The notes: generated from the letters alone by a model not told the origin. 60,709 nt of DNA from Stenotrophomonas maltophilia (GCF_013464485.1 NZ_RAUX01000004.1:52947-113655); one strand, 5' to 3'; positions 1 through 10,900 are shown, numbered from the stretch's first letter. Translations and numbers: made by a program.

Positions 1-32
1 TCGGCCGGGTTTTTTGTTGGCTGCCGCTCTTC

Positions 33-97
33 TGTAGGGCCGAGCATGGGCTCGGCTGCTGTTCGCGCGGCCAGCCGAGCATGGGCTCGGCTCTACA
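33..97. repeat. Paired GTAG-type hairpin repeat (SMAG-like)
   Basis: Two copies of CCGAGCATGGGCTCGG (bases 40-55 and 76-91), each able to fold as a hairpin, are bounded by TGTAG on the left and CTACA on the right, so the unit is an inverted pair. This is the architecture of the REP-like SMAG elements known from Stenotrophomonas maltophilia. It lies in the intergenic space downstream of rpsT. Confidence 0.75.
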
Positions 98-117
98 GGG
101 TGGAAACCGCAGGCAAC

Positions 118-145
118 AAAAAACCCGGCCGGGGCCGGGCTTTTG
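118..145 (-). terminator. Terminator of rpsT
   Basis: Read leftward, a CCCGGCC/GGCCGGG stem is followed by a run of T. It lies 40 bases past the rpsT stop. The other side has TTTT, so it may also act on rightward transcripts. Confidence 0.75.
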
Positions 146-185
146 TCTGCTGCCCAGCCCCGAAGGGCAGGGCGGCAACGCCGGA

Positions 186-455
186 TCAGGCGGCCTTGAG
201 GGCCTTGATGCGGTCGTTCAGGCGGCTCTTATGACGAGCAGCCTTGTTCTTGTGGATCAGGCCACGCGCGCTGAAGCGATCCAGGATCGGCTGGGCAACG
301 GCGAAGGCGGCTTCGGCGCCGGCGGCATCGTTGGCGTCCAGCGCCTTGATCACTTTCTTGACAGCGGTGCGCAGCATCGAGCGCTGAGCCACGTTGCGCG
401 CGTTGCGCACGACGGTCTGCTTGGCGCGCTTCTTGGCGGACTTGATATTGGCCAC
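186..455 (-). CDS. rpsT: 30S ribosomal protein S20
   Basis: The 89-residue, very basic protein starts [13 protein letters not shown], the S20 signature, and has the family's usual length of about 87-90 residues. S20 binds 16S rRNA early in small-subunit assembly and is mostly a three-helix bundle, which fits the Ala/Lys/Arg-rich sequence. It stands alone, divergent from murJ, the usual neighbourhood in Xanthomonadaceae. Its own promoter and terminator are visible on either side. Confidence 0.97.
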   Translation of the reverse strand: MANIKSAKKRAKQTVVRNARNVAQRSMLRTAVKKVIKALDANDAAGAEAAFAVAQPILDRFSARGLIHKNKAARHKSRLNDRIKALKAA

Positions 456-504
456 GGTGGTGGTTTCCTGAAAAAATCGGTGTTATGGGAACAGCAAGCT
501 AGCT

Positions 505-533
505 AGTATGATGGCCCGAGAAATGCACGTCAA
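505..533 (-). promoter_or_regulatory. Predicted rpsT promoter
   Basis: On the minus strand TTGACG and CATACT are separated by 17 bases, leaving a leader of about 45 bases before the rpsT ATG. It sits in the short rpsT-murJ divergent gap. Confidence 0.55.
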
Positions 534-557
534 GTCGATTGTCAAGAGGGACGCTGA

Positions 558-2177
558 GTGAGTTCACCGAAGATGTTGCGAGGCCTGCTGTCGTTCAGCA
601 GCATGACCATGGTCTCGCGGGTGCTCGGACTTGTCCGGGACCAGGTGATCACCACCACGTTCGGCACCAATGCGGTTACGGATGCGTTCTGGGTTGCCTT
701 CAGGGTACCCAATTTCCTGCGGCGTTTGTTCGCCGAGGGCTCGTTCGCCACCGCTTTCGTGCCGGTGTTCACGGAAGTGAAGGAAACCCGCAGCCACGCC
801 GAACTGCGTGAACTGATGGCCCGCACCGCCGGCACCCTGGGAGGGGTGCTGATGCTGGTCACCGCGCTGGCGCTGATCTTCGCGCCGCAGTTGGCCTCGG
901 TCTTCTCCAGTGGCGTGGATACCGACCCGGTCAAGCAGGGCCTGCTGGTCGACCTGTTCCGCCTGACCTTCCCCTTCCTGCTGTTCGTCTCGCTCACCGC
1001 CCTGGCCGGCGGCGCGCTGAACAGCTTCCAGCGCTTCGCGATGCCGGCGCTGACCCCGGTCATCCTCAACCTGTGCATGATCGCCGGTGCGCTGTGGCTG
1101 GCCCCGCGGCTGGGCGGCACTCCAGAAAAGCAGATTCTGGCGCTGGGCTGGGCGGTATTGGCCGCCGGCATCCTGCAGCTGCTGTTCCAGCTGCCCTCGC
1201 TGAAGGGCATCAACCTGCTGACCCTGCCGCGCTGGGGCTGGCGCCACCCAGGGGTGCGCAAGGTGATGACGCTGATGGTGCCGACCCTGTTCGGCTCGTC
1301 GGTGGCGCAGATCAACCTGCTGCTGGACACGGTCATCGCGGCCAAGCTGACCGACGGCTCGCAGTCCTGGCTGTCGCTGGCCGACCGCTTCCTGGAACTG
1401 CCGCTGGGCGTGTTCGGCGTGGCGCTGGGCACGGTGATCCTGCCGGCGCTGGCCCGTCACCATGTCAGCACCGACCGTGAAGGCTTCTCGCGTTCGCTGG
1501 ACTGGGGCCTGCGCATGACCCTGCTGATCTCGGTGCCGGCCATGCTGGGCCTGCTGTTCCTGGCCGAACCGCTGATCGCCACCATCTTCCAGCACGGCCA
1601 GTTCACCGCCTTCGACACCCGCATGACCGCGCTGTCGGTGTACGGCCTGAGCTTCGGCCTGCCGGCGTTCGCTCTGTTGAAAGTGGTGCTGCCGGCGTTC
1701 TACGCCCGCCAGGACACCAGGACTCCGGTACGCGCCGGTGTGGCCGCGCTGGTGGCCAACATGGTGTTCAACTTCGCCCTGCTGGCGGTGCTGTACCAGG
1801 TGATGGTGCCCGATGAGCTGAAAGCGCAGGGCGTGATGGCGGCCATCGGCAAGCAGCCGGGCCTGCATCTGGCGCTGGGCATTGCCAGTGCACTGTCCAG
1901 TTACCTGAACCTGAGCCTGCTGTGGTACTGGCTGGGCAAGACCGACGTCTACCAGCGCCGGCCGGGCTGGGGCGGCTATCTGCTGCGCCTGCTGCTGGCC
2001 TGTGCGGCCATGGTGGGTGTGCTGCTGGCCCTGCTGCACTGGCTGCCGGCGTTCTCCGCGATGGGTGTCTGGGAGCGGATCGGCAGCCTGGCGCTGCTGG
2101 TCGGCGGTGGCGGTGCCACCTACGCGGTGGCCATGGTGGCGATGGGCTTCCGTCCGCGCGATCTGCGCGGGCATTGA
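558..2177 (+). CDS. murJ: Lipid II flippase MurJ (MviN)
   Basis: The 539-residue protein has 13-14 hydrophobic segments spread over its length and belongs to the MOP exporter superfamily. It moves lipid II across the inner membrane for peptidoglycan synthesis. After a GTG start (AGAGGG upstream) comes MLRGLLSFSSMTMVSRVLG, the conserved N-terminal segment of MurJ. Other hallmarks are TFGTNAVTDAFWVAFRVPN in the first loop and the conserved RRLFAEGSFA stretch. It is first in the cluster murJ-ribF-ileS-lspA-ispH, the standard Xanthomonadaceae order, with a 75-base gap to ribF. Confidence 0.96.
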   Translation: MSSPKMLRGLLSFSSMTMVSRVLGLVRDQVITTTFGTNAVTDAFWVAFRVPNFLRRLFAEGSFATAFVPVFTEVKETRSHAELRELMARTAGTLGGVLMLVTALALIFAPQLASVFSSGVDTDPVKQGLLVDLFRLTFPFLLFVSLTALAGGALNSFQRFAMPALTPVILNLCMIAGALWLAPRLGGTPEKQILALGWAVLAAGILQLLFQLPSLKGINLLTLPRWGWRHPGVRKVMTLMVPTLFGSSVAQINLLLDTVIAAKLTDGSQSWLSLADRFLELPLGVFGVALGTVILPALARHHVSTDREGFSRSLDWGLRMTLLISVPAMLGLLFLAEPLIATIFQHGQFTAFDTRMTALSVYGLSFGLPAFALLKVVLPAFYARQDTRTPVRAGVAALVANMVFNFALLAVLYQVMVPDELKAQGVMAAIGKQPGLHLALGIASALSSYLNLSLLWYWLGKTDVYQRRPGWGGYLLRLLLACAAMVGVLLALLHWLPAFSAMGVWERIGSLALLVGGGGATYAVAMVAMGFRPRDLRGH

Positions 2178-2252
2178 TCACGGCTTGTGGCGGCTATACT
2201 TCAGGGTTACACCATTGAAGCGGCGGCCCGGGTCGGGCCGGAACGAGAGTTG

Positions 2253-3200
2253 ATGAGCAGGCTGTTCAGAAGCGTCGAGGGCGGGGAGCTGTTCCCCAAC
2301 GGAAGCGTGGTCTGTATCGGTGCATTCGACGGCCTCCACCTGGGGCATCGTGCGCTGGTCCGCCACGCGGTCGCCCGCGCGCGCGCCTTGGGCGTGGCCG
2401 CGGTGGCGGTGGCGTTCGAGCCGCTGCCGCGTGAGTTCTTCGCCCAGGGCACACCACCGCCGCGGCTGACCCTGGCGCGCAGCAAGGTCGAGATCCTGCG
2501 CGAGCTCGGCGTCGATGCGGTCGGCCTGCTGCGTTTCGACGCAGCGATGGCAGCGATGCCGGCCGAGACCTTCGTGCGCCAGCTGCTGGTCAAGCGCCTG
2601 GGTGCGCGTGAGGTCTGGATCGGCCCGGAGTTCTGCTTCGGCAATCGCCGTCGCGGCGACCTGGCCCTGCTGCAGAAGATGGGCACCGAGCTGGGCTTCA
2701 GTGCTGGCGAAATCGAAGCAGTCGACCTGCATGGCGAGCGCATCTCCAGCACCCGCATCCGCCAGCTGCTGCAGGAGGGCGACTTCGCCCGCGCCGGTGA
2801 CCTGCTCGGTCGTCCGTACGCGATCAGCGGCCGGGTGGTGCGCGGGCGCCAGCTCGGCCGCACGCTGGGCTTCCCCACCGCCAACCTGCGTTTCCCGAAG
2901 ACCCCGGCGCTGTCGGGCATCTATGCGACCTGGGTGCACGGCGTGTTCGACCAGCCGTGGCCGTCGGTCTCCAGCTTCGGCACGCGGCCGACGGTGGAGG
3001 GCGTGGAGCCGCTGCTGGAAGCCCACCTGTTCGACTTCCAGGGCGATCTGTACGGCCGCCACATCGACGTGGAGTTCGTCGCCAAGCTGCGCGACGAAGA
3101 GAAATTCAACGATCTGGCGGCGCTGACCGACCAGATGCACCGCGACGCCGAACAGGCGCGCGCCATCCTTTCCGAACATAGATTGCGAGCCACTGCGTGA
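2253..3200 (+). CDS. ribF: Bifunctional riboflavin kinase / FAD synthetase
   Basis: The protein has 315 residues from the ATG at 2253; the frame is open further upstream but [11 protein letters not shown] is the family-like start. The N-terminal adenylyltransferase half shows [10 protein letters not shown] (residues 23-32), the nucleotidyl-transfer motif. The C-terminal kinase half shows [11 protein letters not shown] near residue 200. It phosphorylates riboflavin to FMN and adenylates FMN to FAD in the cytosol. The stop overlaps the GTG start of ileS by four bases, so translation is probably coupled. Confidence 0.95.
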   Translation: MSRLFRSVEGGELFPNGSVVCIGAFDGLHLGHRALVRHAVARARALGVAAVAVAFEPLPREFFAQGTPPPRLTLARSKVEILRELGVDAVGLLRFDAAMAAMPAETFVRQLLVKRLGAREVWIGPEFCFGNRRRGDLALLQKMGTELGFSAGEIEAVDLHGERISSTRIRQLLQEGDFARAGDLLGRPYAISGRVVRGRQLGRTLGFPTANLRFPKTPALSGIYATWVHGVFDQPWPSVSSFGTRPTVEGVEPLLEAHLFDFQGDLYGRHIDVEFVAKLRDEEKFNDLAALTDQMHRDAEQARAILSEHRLRATA

Positions 3201-6028
3201 GCCAGGACTACAAGACCACCCTGAACCTGCCAGCCACCGAATTCCCGATGCGCGGCGACCTGCCCAAGCGCGAACCGGGCATTCTGGCGCAGTGGGAAGC
3301 GCAGGGGCTCTACCAGCAGCTGCGCGACAACGCCGCCGGCCGCCCGCTGTTCGTGCTGCATGACGGCCCGCCGTACGCCAACGGCCGCATCCACCTCGGC
3401 CACGCGGTCAACAAGATCCTGAAGGACATCATCGTCAAGTCGCGCTACCTGGCCGGCTTCGATGCGCCCTACGTGCCGGGCTGGGACTGCCATGGCCTGC
3501 CGATCGAGATCGCAGTCGAGAAGAAGTGGGGCAAGGTCGGCACCAAGCTCGATGCCGTTGAATTCCGGCAGAAGTGCCGCGAGTTCGCCGAAGAGCAGAT
3601 CAACATCCAGCGCGTGGACTTCAAGCGCCTGGGCGTGACCGGCGACTGGGACAACCCGTACAAGACCCTCAGCTTCGATTTCGAGGCCAACGAGATCCGT
3701 GCGCTGGCCAAGGTTGTGGCGAACGGCCACCTGGTGCGTGGCGCCAAGCCGGTGTACTGGTGCTTCGACTGTGGCTCGGCGCTGGCCGAAGCCGAGATCG
3801 AGTACCAGGAAAAGGAATCGCCGGCGATCGACGTGGCCTACGCCGCGCGCGATGCGCAGGCCATCGGCCTGGCGTTCGGCGTGAGCGTGCCGGCCGACGT
3901 GGAAGTGGCGGTGCCGATCTGGACCACCACGCCGTGGACGCTGCCGGCCTCGCTGGCGGTGTCGCTGGGTGCGGAAATCAACTACGTGCTGGCCGAAGGC
4001 CCGGCGCACAACGGCAAGCGCCGTTGGCTGGTGCTGGCCGCCGCGCTGGCCGAGCGCGCACTGCAGCGCTATGGCGTTGAGAGCGTCGTGCTGCACGGTG
4101 AAACCACCGGCGCCGCGTTGGAAAACCAGCTGCTGGCGCACCCGTTCTACCCCGAGCGCGAGATCCTGGTGCTCAACGGCGACCACGTCTCCGACGAAGA
4201 CGGTACTGGTGCGGTGCACACCGCCCCCGGCCACGGCCAGGAAGACTTCGTGGTCAGCCAGAAGTACGGCCTGCTGGACAAGTACAACGCCGGTCAGGTC
4301 ACGCCGATCGACGGCCGCGGCGTGTACCTGGAATCGACCCCGCCGGCCGGTGACGTGGTGCTGGCAGGCCAGCACCTGTGGAAGGCGCAGGAGGCCATCG
4401 TCGGCGTGCTGCGCGACAACGGTGCGCTGCTGGCCTTCCATCCGATCCGCCACAGCTACCCGCATTGCTGGCGCCACAAGACGCCGGTGGTGTTCCGCGC
4501 CACCCCGCAGTGGTTCATCTCGATGGACAAGGCCCACCTGCGCCGCGATGCGCTGGCCGCCATCGACACCGTCGGCTGGTTCCCGAGCTGGGGCAAGGCG
4601 CGCATCCAGAGCATGGTCGACGGTCGCCCGGACTGGACCATCTCGCGCCAGCGCACCTGGGGCGTGCCGATCGCCCTGTTCACCCATCGCCAGACCGGCG
4701 AGATCCACCCGCGTTCGATGGAGCTGATGCAGCAGGTCGCCGACCGCGTCGAAGCCGAGGGCATCGACGTGTGGTACTCGCTGGATGCCGCCGAACTGCT
4801 GGGCGCCGAAGCGGCCGACTACGAGAAGGTCACCGACATCCTCGACGTCTGGTTCGATTCGGGCGTCACCCATGAAGGCGTGCTCGCTGCGCGTGGCTTC
4901 GGCAAGCCGGCCGACCTGTACCTGGAAGGCTCCGACCAGCATCGCGGCTGGTTCCAGTCCTCGCTGCTGACCGGCGTGGCGATCGACAAGCGCGCCCCGT
5001 ACAAGCAGTGCCTCACCCACGGTTTCACCGTGGACGAGCACGGCCGCAAGATGTCCAAGTCGCTGGGCAACGGCATCGAGCCGCAGGACATCATGAACAA
5101 GCTGGGCGCGGACATCCTGCGCCTGTGGATCGCCTCGGCCGACTACAGCAACGAAATGTCGCTGTCGCAGGAAATCCTCAAGCGCAACGCCGATGCCTAC
5201 CGCCGCCTGCGCAACACCGCACGCTTCCTGCTCGGCAACCTGGACGGCTTCGATCCGGCCCAGCACCTGCAGCCTCTCGACCAGATGGTCGCGCTGGACC
5301 GCTGGATCGTGCACCGCGCGTGGGAGCTGCAGGAGAAGATCAAGGCGGCCTACGACGGCTACAACATGGCCGAGATCGTGCAGCTGCTGCTGAACTTCTG
5401 CAGCGTGGACCTGGGCTCGCTGTACCTGGACGTGACCAAGGACCGCCTGTACACGATGCCGACCGATTCGCACGGTCGCCGTTCGGCACAGAGCGCGATG
5501 TACCACATCGCCGAAGCGTTCACCCGCTGGGTCGCGCCCATCCTCACTTTCACCGCCGACGAGCTGTGGGGCTACCTGCCGGGCGAACGCGCCGGGCACG
5601 TGCTGTTCACCACCTGGTACGACGGCCTGGCGCCGCTGCCGGCCGATGCCCAGCTCAACGCCACCGACTTCGACCAGCTGCTGGCCGTGCGCGAGCAGGT
5701 GGCCAAGGTGCTCGAGCCGATGCGTGCCAACGGCGCCATCGGTGCCGCACTGGAGGCGGAGATCACCATCGCCGCCAGCGAAGAGCAGGCCGCGCGCTGG
5801 CAGCCGCTGGCCGATGAACTGCGCTTCCTGTTCATCAGCGGTGACGTGCAGGTGCGCCCGGCGACCACCGACGAGGTGTTCGTCAGCGCCCAGCCGACCA
5901 CCAAGGCCAAGTGCGTGCGCTGCTGGCACCACCGCGCCGACGTCGGCAGCAACGCCGACCATCCGGAACTGTGCGGCCGCTGCGTGAGCAACATCACCGG
6001 TGCCGGTGAAGTGCGGAGCTGGTTCTGA
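3197..6028 (+). CDS. ileS: Isoleucyl-tRNA synthetase
   Basis: The 943-residue class I synthetase charges tRNA-Ile. HLGH (residues 66-69) and KMSKS (about 618-622) form the ATP site. The large insertion between them is the editing domain that removes mischarged valine. A C-terminal zinc knuckle, CVRCW and CGRC, lies near residues 904-928, typical of the eubacterial form. The GTG start overlaps ribF and the TGA overlaps the lspA ATG by one base, so three genes are tightly coupled. Confidence 0.97.
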   Translation: MSQDYKTTLNLPATEFPMRGDLPKREPGILAQWEAQGLYQQLRDNAAGRPLFVLHDGPPYANGRIHLGHAVNKILKDIIVKSRYLAGFDAPYVPGWDCHGLPIEIAVEKKWGKVGTKLDAVEFRQKCREFAEEQINIQRVDFKRLGVTGDWDNPYKTLSFDFEANEIRALAKVVANGHLVRGAKPVYWCFDCGSALAEAEIEYQEKESPAIDVAYAARDAQAIGLAFGVSVPADVEVAVPIWTTTPWTLPASLAVSLGAEINYVLAEGPAHNGKRRWLVLAAALAERALQRYGVESVVLHGETTGAALENQLLAHPFYPEREILVLNGDHVSDEDGTGAVHTAPGHGQEDFVVSQKYGLLDKYNAGQVTPIDGRGVYLESTPPAGDVVLAGQHLWKAQEAIVGVLRDNGALLAFHPIRHSYPHCWRHKTPVVFRATPQWFISMDKAHLRRDALAAIDTVGWFPSWGKARIQSMVDGRPDWTISRQRTWGVPIALFTHRQTGEIHPRSMELMQQVADRVEAEGIDVWYSLDAAELLGAEAADYEKVTDILDVWFDSGVTHEGVLAARGFGKPADLYLEGSDQHRGWFQSSLLTGVAIDKRAPYKQCLTHGFTVDEHGRKMSKSLGNGIEPQDIMNKLGADILRLWIASADYSNEMSLSQEILKRNADAYRRLRNTARFLLGNLDGFDPAQHLQPLDQMVALDRWIVHRAWELQEKIKAAYDGYNMAEIVQLLLNFCSVDLGSLYLDVTKDRLYTMPTDSHGRRSAQSAMYHIAEAFTRWVAPILTFTADELWGYLPGERAGHVLFTTWYDGLAPLPADAQLNATDFDQLLAVREQVAKVLEPMRANGAIGAALEAEITIAASEEQAARWQPLADELRFLFISGDVQVRPATTDEVFVSAQPTTKAKCVRCWHHRADVGSNADHPELCGRCVSNITGAGEVRSWF

Positions 6029-6552
6029 TGGCCGCCCCCCGTCCGCATCCGAACGCCCTGGTCTGGCTGCTGCTGTCGGCGGCCATCATCGGCCTGGACC
6101 AGTGGTCCAAGGCCTGGGTGCTGTCGAGCCTGCCGGAGTTCCAGCCGGTGGTGGTCATCGACGGCTTCTGGAACTGGTACCGCACCTACAACACCGGTGC
6201 GGCGTTCAGTTTCCTGAGCGACGCTGGTGGCTGGCAGAAGCACTTCTTCACCGTGCTGGCGATCGTCATCAGCGGCCTGATGGCCTGGTGGCTGCGTGGC
6301 ACCGCCCGCGGCAACTGGAAGGCCGCCGTGCCGTATGCGCTGATCATCGGCGGCGCGATCGGCAACGTGATCGACCGCCAGGTGCATGGTCATGTGGTCG
6401 ATTTCATCCAGTGGTACGTGGGCAGCTATACCTGGCCCTCGTTCAACATCGCCGATTCGGCCATCGTGGTGGGTGCCATCGGCATCGCCCTGTTTGGCCT
6501 GTTCGACGGCAAGTCCGCCAAAAAGGCGGATAATGCCAATCCGAAACCGTAA
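6028..6552 (+). CDS. lspA: Lipoprotein signal peptidase (signal peptidase II)
   Basis: The 174-residue inner-membrane aspartyl protease has four hydrophobic segments. It removes signal peptides from prolipoproteins. The catalytic pair is visible as GNVIDR (Asp116) and FNIADSA (Asp143), with the conserved NTGAAFSF segment at residues 55-62. It directly follows ileS, as in most proteobacteria, and precedes ispH by 27 bases. Confidence 0.96.
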   Translation: MAAPRPHPNALVWLLLSAAIIGLDQWSKAWVLSSLPEFQPVVVIDGFWNWYRTYNTGAAFSFLSDAGGWQKHFFTVLAIVISGLMAWWLRGTARGNWKAAVPYALIIGGAIGNVIDRQVHGHVVDFIQWYVGSYTWPSFNIADSAIVVGAIGIALFGLFDGKSAKKADNANPKP

Positions 6553-6579
6553 GCCGGCCGCTGCCGGGAGATTGAACTG

Positions 6580-7530
6580 ATGGATGTGCTGCTCGCCAAC
6601 CCGCGTGGTTTCTGTGCCGGTGTCGATCGTGCGATCGAGATCGTCAAGCGCGCGATCGAAACGCTGGGCGCGCCCATCTACGTCCGCCATGAAGTGGTGC
6701 ACAACCGCTTCGTGGTGGACGACCTGAAGCAGCGCGGTGCGATCTTCGTCGAGGAACTCGATGAAGTGCCGGACAACAACACGGTCATTTTCAGCGCTCA
6801 CGGCGTGTCCCAGGCCGTGCGCCAGGAAGCCGAGCGCCGTGGCCTGAAGGTGTTCGACGCCACCTGCCCGCTGGTGACCAAGGTCCACTTCGAAGTTGCC
6901 CGCCACTGCCGTGCCGGCCGTGACGTGGTGCTGATCGGCCACGCCGGTCACCCGGAAGTGGAAGGCACCATGGGCCAGTGGAACCGCGAAGCGGGCACCG
7001 GCCAGATCTACCTGGTGGAGGATGTGGAGCAGGTTGCAACGCTGCACATCAATCAACCGGAAAACTTCGCCTACACCACCCAGACCACGCTGTCGGTGGA
7101 CGACACGCGCGGCATCATCGATGCATTGCGCGAGCGCTTCCCCGCGATGCAGGGCCCGAAGAACGACGACATCTGCTACGCCACGCAGAACCGCCAGGAC
7201 GCCGTACGCGACTTGGCAAAACGCTGCGACCTGGTGCTGGTGGTCGGCTCGCCGAACAGTTCCAACTCCAATCGCTTGAGCGAGCTGGCCCGTCGTGAGG
7301 GCGTTGAGTCGTACCTGATCGACGGCGCGCACGAGATCGACCCGCGCTGGGTGGAAGGCAAGCAGCACATCGGCGTCACCGCCGGCGCTTCCGCACCGCA
7401 GGTGCTGGTCGATGGCGTGCTGGCGCGCCTGGCCGAGCTGGGTGCGACTGGCGTTGGCGAGCTGGACGGGGAACCGGAATCGATGGTGTTCGCGCTGCCG
7501 AAGGAACTGCGCCTGCGCCTGGTCGACTGA
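6580..7530 (+). CDS. ispH: 4-hydroxy-3-methylbut-2-enyl diphosphate reductase
   Basis: The 316-residue iron-sulfur enzyme performs the last step of the MEP isoprenoid pathway, reducing HMBPP to IPP and DMAPP. The three cluster cysteines are at 12 (GFCAGV), 96 (ATCPLV) and 199 (DICYAT). The [10 protein letters not shown] and [10 protein letters not shown] motifs are intact. It is the last gene of the murJ-lspA cluster and is followed by a hairpin repeat block. Confidence 0.96.
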   Translation: MDVLLANPRGFCAGVDRAIEIVKRAIETLGAPIYVRHEVVHNRFVVDDLKQRGAIFVEELDEVPDNNTVIFSAHGVSQAVRQEAERRGLKVFDATCPLVTKVHFEVARHCRAGRDVVLIGHAGHPEVEGTMGQWNREAGTGQIYLVEDVEQVATLHINQPENFAYTTQTTLSVDDTRGIIDALRERFPAMQGPKNDDICYATQNRQDAVRDLAKRCDLVLVVGSPNSSNSNRLSELARREGVESYLIDGAHEIDPRWVEGKQHIGVTAGASAPQVLVDGVLARLAELGATGVGELDGEPESMVFALPKELRLRLVD

Positions 7531-7542
7531 CCGGACCTGACT

Positions 7543-7660
7543 CTGGTGGGTGCGAACCTGCACAAGGTGGGTGCGAACCTTGGTTCGCACGCCTTTGGCG
7601 TGCGCGGATGAGCGCTCGCCCCATGACCTTTGGCCATGGGGCAGGGCACTCTACAGGCCT
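7543..7660. repeat. Intergenic block of three hairpins (REP-like)
   Basis: The perfect palindrome GTGCGAACCTTGGTTCGCAC (7571-7590) is preceded by a partial copy of GGTGGGTGCGAACC. It is followed by GCACGCCTTTGGCGTGC and a CCCCATGNNCTTTGGCCATGGGG-like stem near 7620-7640. The block ends in CTCTACAGG, matching the GTAG head of SMAG repeats. It separates ispH from the M61 peptidase gene. Confidence 0.6.
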
Positions 7661-7696
7661 AGCATCGGAGGACTCTCCGTTGTTGGAACCTGCCCG

Positions 7697-9580
7697 ATGA
7701 AGACCCGAGCCCTGGCGATGTCATTGCTGTTTGCGCTGGCGGCCACGCCTGCATTTGCGCAGACCTCGCCACAGGCCAACGCGGCGGCTCCCGGCCTGCT
7801 GCGTATCGACGTGGATGCACGCGACCTCGCGCGCCGCATCTTCAAGGTCACCGCCACGGTGCCGGCCAAGCCCGGCCCGATGACCCTGCTTTACCCGCAA
7901 TGGATTCCCGGCAACCATTCGCCCACCGGCCCGATCGACAAACTGGCCGGCCTGCGCGTGACCGCCAACGGCAAGCCGCTGGCCTGGCAGCGCGACCAGT
8001 ACAACGTCTATGCGTTCAAGGTGGACGTGCCCGAGGGCGTGAGCGAGATCGTCGCCCACTTCGATTTCCTGTCCTCGCAGGGCGGCAGCCAGGGTCGGGT
8101 CGTGATGACCCCGGAAATGCTCAACCTGCAGTGGAACGCCAATTCGCTGTATCCGGCCGGCGTCGATGCGCGCAACCTGCAGGCGCAGGCCAGCGTGACC
8201 CTGCCCAAGGGCTGGTCGTTCGCCACTGCGCTGGAGACCGCGCGCCGCGACGGTGACACTGTGGTGTTCAAGCCGATCTCGTATGACCATCTGGTCGATT
8301 CGCCGTTGTTCGCCGGCGAGCATTACCAGCGCATCGATCTCGATCCGGGCGCGAAGGTGCCGGTGCACCTCAACGTGTTCGCCGACGAAGCCAAATCGCT
8401 GAAGCCGAGCGAGGCGCAGATCACGATGCACCGCGCGCTGGTGCAGCAGGCCGACAAGCTCTACGGTGCGCGTCACTACAACCACTATGAATTCCTGCTG
8501 GCGTTGACCGACCGCCTCGGCGGCATCGGCCTGGAGCACCACCGTTCCAGTGAGAACAGTGCCGACCCGGGTTACTTCACCGAGTGGGACAGCAACGCGT
8601 GGATGCGCGATCTGCTGCCGCACGAATACACCCATTCCTGGAACGGCAAGTACCGTCGCGGCGCCGATCTGGCCACCGCCAATTTCAACGTGCCGATGGG
8701 CGACAGCCTGCTGTGGGTGTACGAGGGCCAGACCCAGTTCTGGGGCCAGGTGCTGGCGGCGCGTTCGGGGCTGTGGTCGGCCGCGCAGGCGCGTGACATG
8801 CTGGCCAATGTGGCCGCGACCTATGACCGTGGCCGGCCGGGCCTGGCCTGGCGCCCACTGCAGGACACCACCAACGACCCCACCATCGCCCAGCGCCGCA
8901 CCTTGCCGTACCGCAACTACCAGATGAGCGAGGACTACTACTCCGGCGGCCAGATGCTGTGGCTGGAGGTGGAAGGCAAGCTGCGCGAATTGAGCGGCAA
9001 CCGCCGCAGCCTGGATGACTTCGCGCGGGCGTTCTTCGGCGTCGGCAATGGCGACTGGGACGTCAACCCGTACACCTTCGACGATGTGGTGGCGACCTTG
9101 AACGGTATTGCGCCGTATGACTGGGCGGCGTTCCTGCGCGGCCGTCTCGACGGGCACGGATCGCTGACCGGCGGCCTGGAGCTGGCCGGCTGGAAGCTGG
9201 TCTACCGCGATACCCCGAACGATGCCTACAAGGCGCAGGAAAAGCGCGCCAAGGCGGCATTGCTGGCCTACTCGCTGGGTGCGACCGTGCTCGACAGCGG
9301 CGTGGTCGGTGATGTGATCTGGGACAGCCCGGCATTCAACGCAGGGCTGGCGCCGGGCATGAAGGTGATCGCCGTGGGTGGCCGCGAATACAGCAGCCAG
9401 CGGCTGAAGGATGCGGTAGCCGCTGCGGCCAAAGACAAAGCGCCCATCGTGCTGCTGGTGAAGCAGTTCGACCGCATCGAAACGATGAACATCGACTACC
9501 ACGGTGGTCTGCAGTACCCGGTGCTGGAACGCATCGCCGGCAAGCCCGACCGTCTTGCCGACCTGTGGAAGGCACGATGA
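7697..9580 (+). CDS. M61 family metallopeptidase with C-terminal PDZ domain
   Basis: The protein has 627 residues from the ATG at 7697, chosen because it opens a clear signal peptide (MKTRALAMSLLFALAATPAFA). The zinc site HEYTHSWNGK is at about residues 309-318. It is typical of the M61 glycyl-aminopeptidase family, with an N-terminal beta domain before it and a PDZ-like domain (around residues 520-610) after it. It is probably periplasmic. Its stop overlaps the next gene (ATGA), giving a two-gene unit. The substrate cannot be told from sequence. Confidence 0.9.
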   Translation: MKTRALAMSLLFALAATPAFAQTSPQANAAAPGLLRIDVDARDLARRIFKVTATVPAKPGPMTLLYPQWIPGNHSPTGPIDKLAGLRVTANGKPLAWQRDQYNVYAFKVDVPEGVSEIVAHFDFLSSQGGSQGRVVMTPEMLNLQWNANSLYPAGVDARNLQAQASVTLPKGWSFATALETARRDGDTVVFKPISYDHLVDSPLFAGEHYQRIDLDPGAKVPVHLNVFADEAKSLKPSEAQITMHRALVQQADKLYGARHYNHYEFLLALTDRLGGIGLEHHRSSENSADPGYFTEWDSNAWMRDLLPHEYTHSWNGKYRRGADLATANFNVPMGDSLLWVYEGQTQFWGQVLAARSGLWSAAQARDMLANVAATYDRGRPGLAWRPLQDTTNDPTIAQRRTLPYRNYQMSEDYYSGGQMLWLEVEGKLRELSGNRRSLDDFARAFFGVGNGDWDVNPYTFDDVVATLNGIAPYDWAAFLRGRLDGHGSLTGGLELAGWKLVYRDTPNDAYKAQEKRAKAALLAYSLGATVLDSGVVGDVIWDSPAFNAGLAPGMKVIAVGGREYSSQRLKDAVAAAAKDKAPIVLLVKQFDRIETMNIDYHGGLQYPVLERIAGKPDRLADLWKAR

Positions 9581-10254
9581 CGCCGCGCATCCGCGATGCC
9601 GTGATCCTGGTGACGGCGATGCTCGCCATCGTCGGCGCGTACCTGCACGGCGACGGGCGCTGGCTGCACTGGCTGGCCAAGCCCGCCACCACGCTGCTGA
9701 TCGCCGCCATCTCCTGGCACGTGCGTGATCCTGCGCAGCCGTTCTACCGGCGCGCGGTGCTGGCCGGCATGCTGCTGTCGAGCGTGGGTGATATCGCGCT
9801 GATGCTGCCGATCGACGCGTTCGTGCCGGGGCTGGTCGCGTTCCTGTTGGCGCACCTCTGCTACATCGTCGCCTTCCGCGATGGCCTGCGTGCCGGGCGT
9901 GGGCTGCTTGCCGCCAGCGTCCTGCTCGGCGCGTTCGCTGTACTCAATGTATTTGGCCTGTGGCCGCACCTGCCCGCACCAATGCGCATTCCGGTGCTGG
10001 CGTACGTGGTGGTACTGGCCTCGATGGCGGTGCTGGCCCTGGCACGTCAGTGGCGCCGGCCACAGCCTGATGCCGTGGAAGCCCGAAGCGCCCGCTGGGC
10101 CGCGGCAGGTGCATTGCTGTTCGTCGCCAGCGATTCACTGCTGGCCTGGGACCGCTTCGCCGGTGGCCTGCCGCTGGCCAGCCTGCTGGTGTTGTCCACC
10201 TACTACGGCGCGCAGTACGCCATCGCGCGCTCGGTTGTGCCTGGCCATCGGTAA
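9577..10254 (+). CDS. YhhN-family membrane protein (lysoplasmalogenase-like)
   Basis: The 225-residue protein has seven or eight hydrophobic helices and sequence of the YhhN/TMEM86 family, including the early SVGDIALML segment and the late SDSLLAWDRF segment. Characterised family members cleave the vinyl-ether bond of lysoplasmalogens; the role in this bacterium is unknown. The start at 9577 overlaps the M61 stop. Confidence 0.8.
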   Translation: MTPRIRDAVILVTAMLAIVGAYLHGDGRWLHWLAKPATTLLIAAISWHVRDPAQPFYRRAVLAGMLLSSVGDIALMLPIDAFVPGLVAFLLAHLCYIVAFRDGLRAGRGLLAASVLLGAFAVLNVFGLWPHLPAPMRIPVLAYVVVLASMAVLALARQWRRPQPDAVEARSARWAAAGALLFVASDSLLAWDRFAGGLPLASLLVLSTYYGAQYAIARSVVPGHR

Positions 10255-10277
10255 CCTGGCCTCGTTATGATTTTCTG

Positions 10278-10784
10278 ATGGATAGGGAAATCAACGCGCT
10301 GGCTGCAGCTATCGATGCCATCCGGGCGGAGTGGTCAGGGCCCCGGGTCGCCATGCATCAGCATGGGGAGTGTCCTTTCCTGCTTCGATCTTCCTTTGTA
10401 CAACGCAGTGCTGCGGTACCAGCAGACCGACGATTTCAGGGCTGTTCAGCGCAGTTGCTCGCATTCTGGGACAGGTACGCTTCGGCGGAATTGTTCAAGG
10501 ACGAGCAATTCGGTCAATGGGGCATGGAGATGCTCAGCGTCGAGGATGCACACGTTCAGACGGCCATTCTGGCTGGTTCGCGTCCGTTGGATTTCCGGAG
10601 CGGCGATGTCGTATTTGGTCGCTTCTACGGCGACTCAGATCTACTGGTGCTGAACGCCTTTGGCACGGTGCTGGTCTGCCTGCCTTTGGACGAGCGAAAA
10701 GATTGGCCTGAAGCATCGGACTCGCTTGCAGGCTTCCTATCCCGGCTGCATGAAGCCCAAGGTTCCAAGTACTGGGAGTTGTGA
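10278..10784 (+). CDS. SUKH/SMI1-KNR4-like protein
   Basis: The 168-residue soluble protein has a C-terminal half (GDSDLLVLNAFGTVLVC, then SLAGFLSRLHE) with the pattern of SUKH-fold proteins. Many of those are immunity proteins to toxins. Base use is noticeably less GC-rich than in its neighbours, suggesting acquired DNA. No toxin gene is adjacent, so it may be an orphan immunity gene. No strong ribosome-binding site precedes the ATG. Confidence 0.5.
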   Translation: MDREINALAAAIDAIRAEWSGPRVAMHQHGECPFLLRSSFVQRSAAVPADRRFQGCSAQLLAFWDRYASAELFKDEQFGQWGMEMLSVEDAHVQTAILAGSRPLDFRSGDVVFGRFYGDSDLLVLNAFGTVLVCLPLDERKDWPEASDSLAGFLSRLHEAQGSKYWEL

Positions 10785-10900
10785 TCCATCGAGGGTATCC
10801 GCATTGGCTGCCCGCTGGTTCAAGTCTTCTCGTCACAGAACAAATGGCCTTGCTCTACCTGCTGGAGTAACGGCTGCCAGAGCTGGATGGGCCGCGTTGC

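Noticed and set aside
564-2174. Long antisense frame across murJ
   Set aside because: Low-complexity Gln/His/Arg composition and full overlap with murJ; a shadow of GC-rich coding DNA.
2921-5962. Open frame of over 1000 codons antisense to ileS and ribF
   Set aside because: It mirrors the third-position GC bias of the coding strand, has no ribosome site, and its His/Gln/Val/Arg-rich sequence has no domain. The sense genes are certain.
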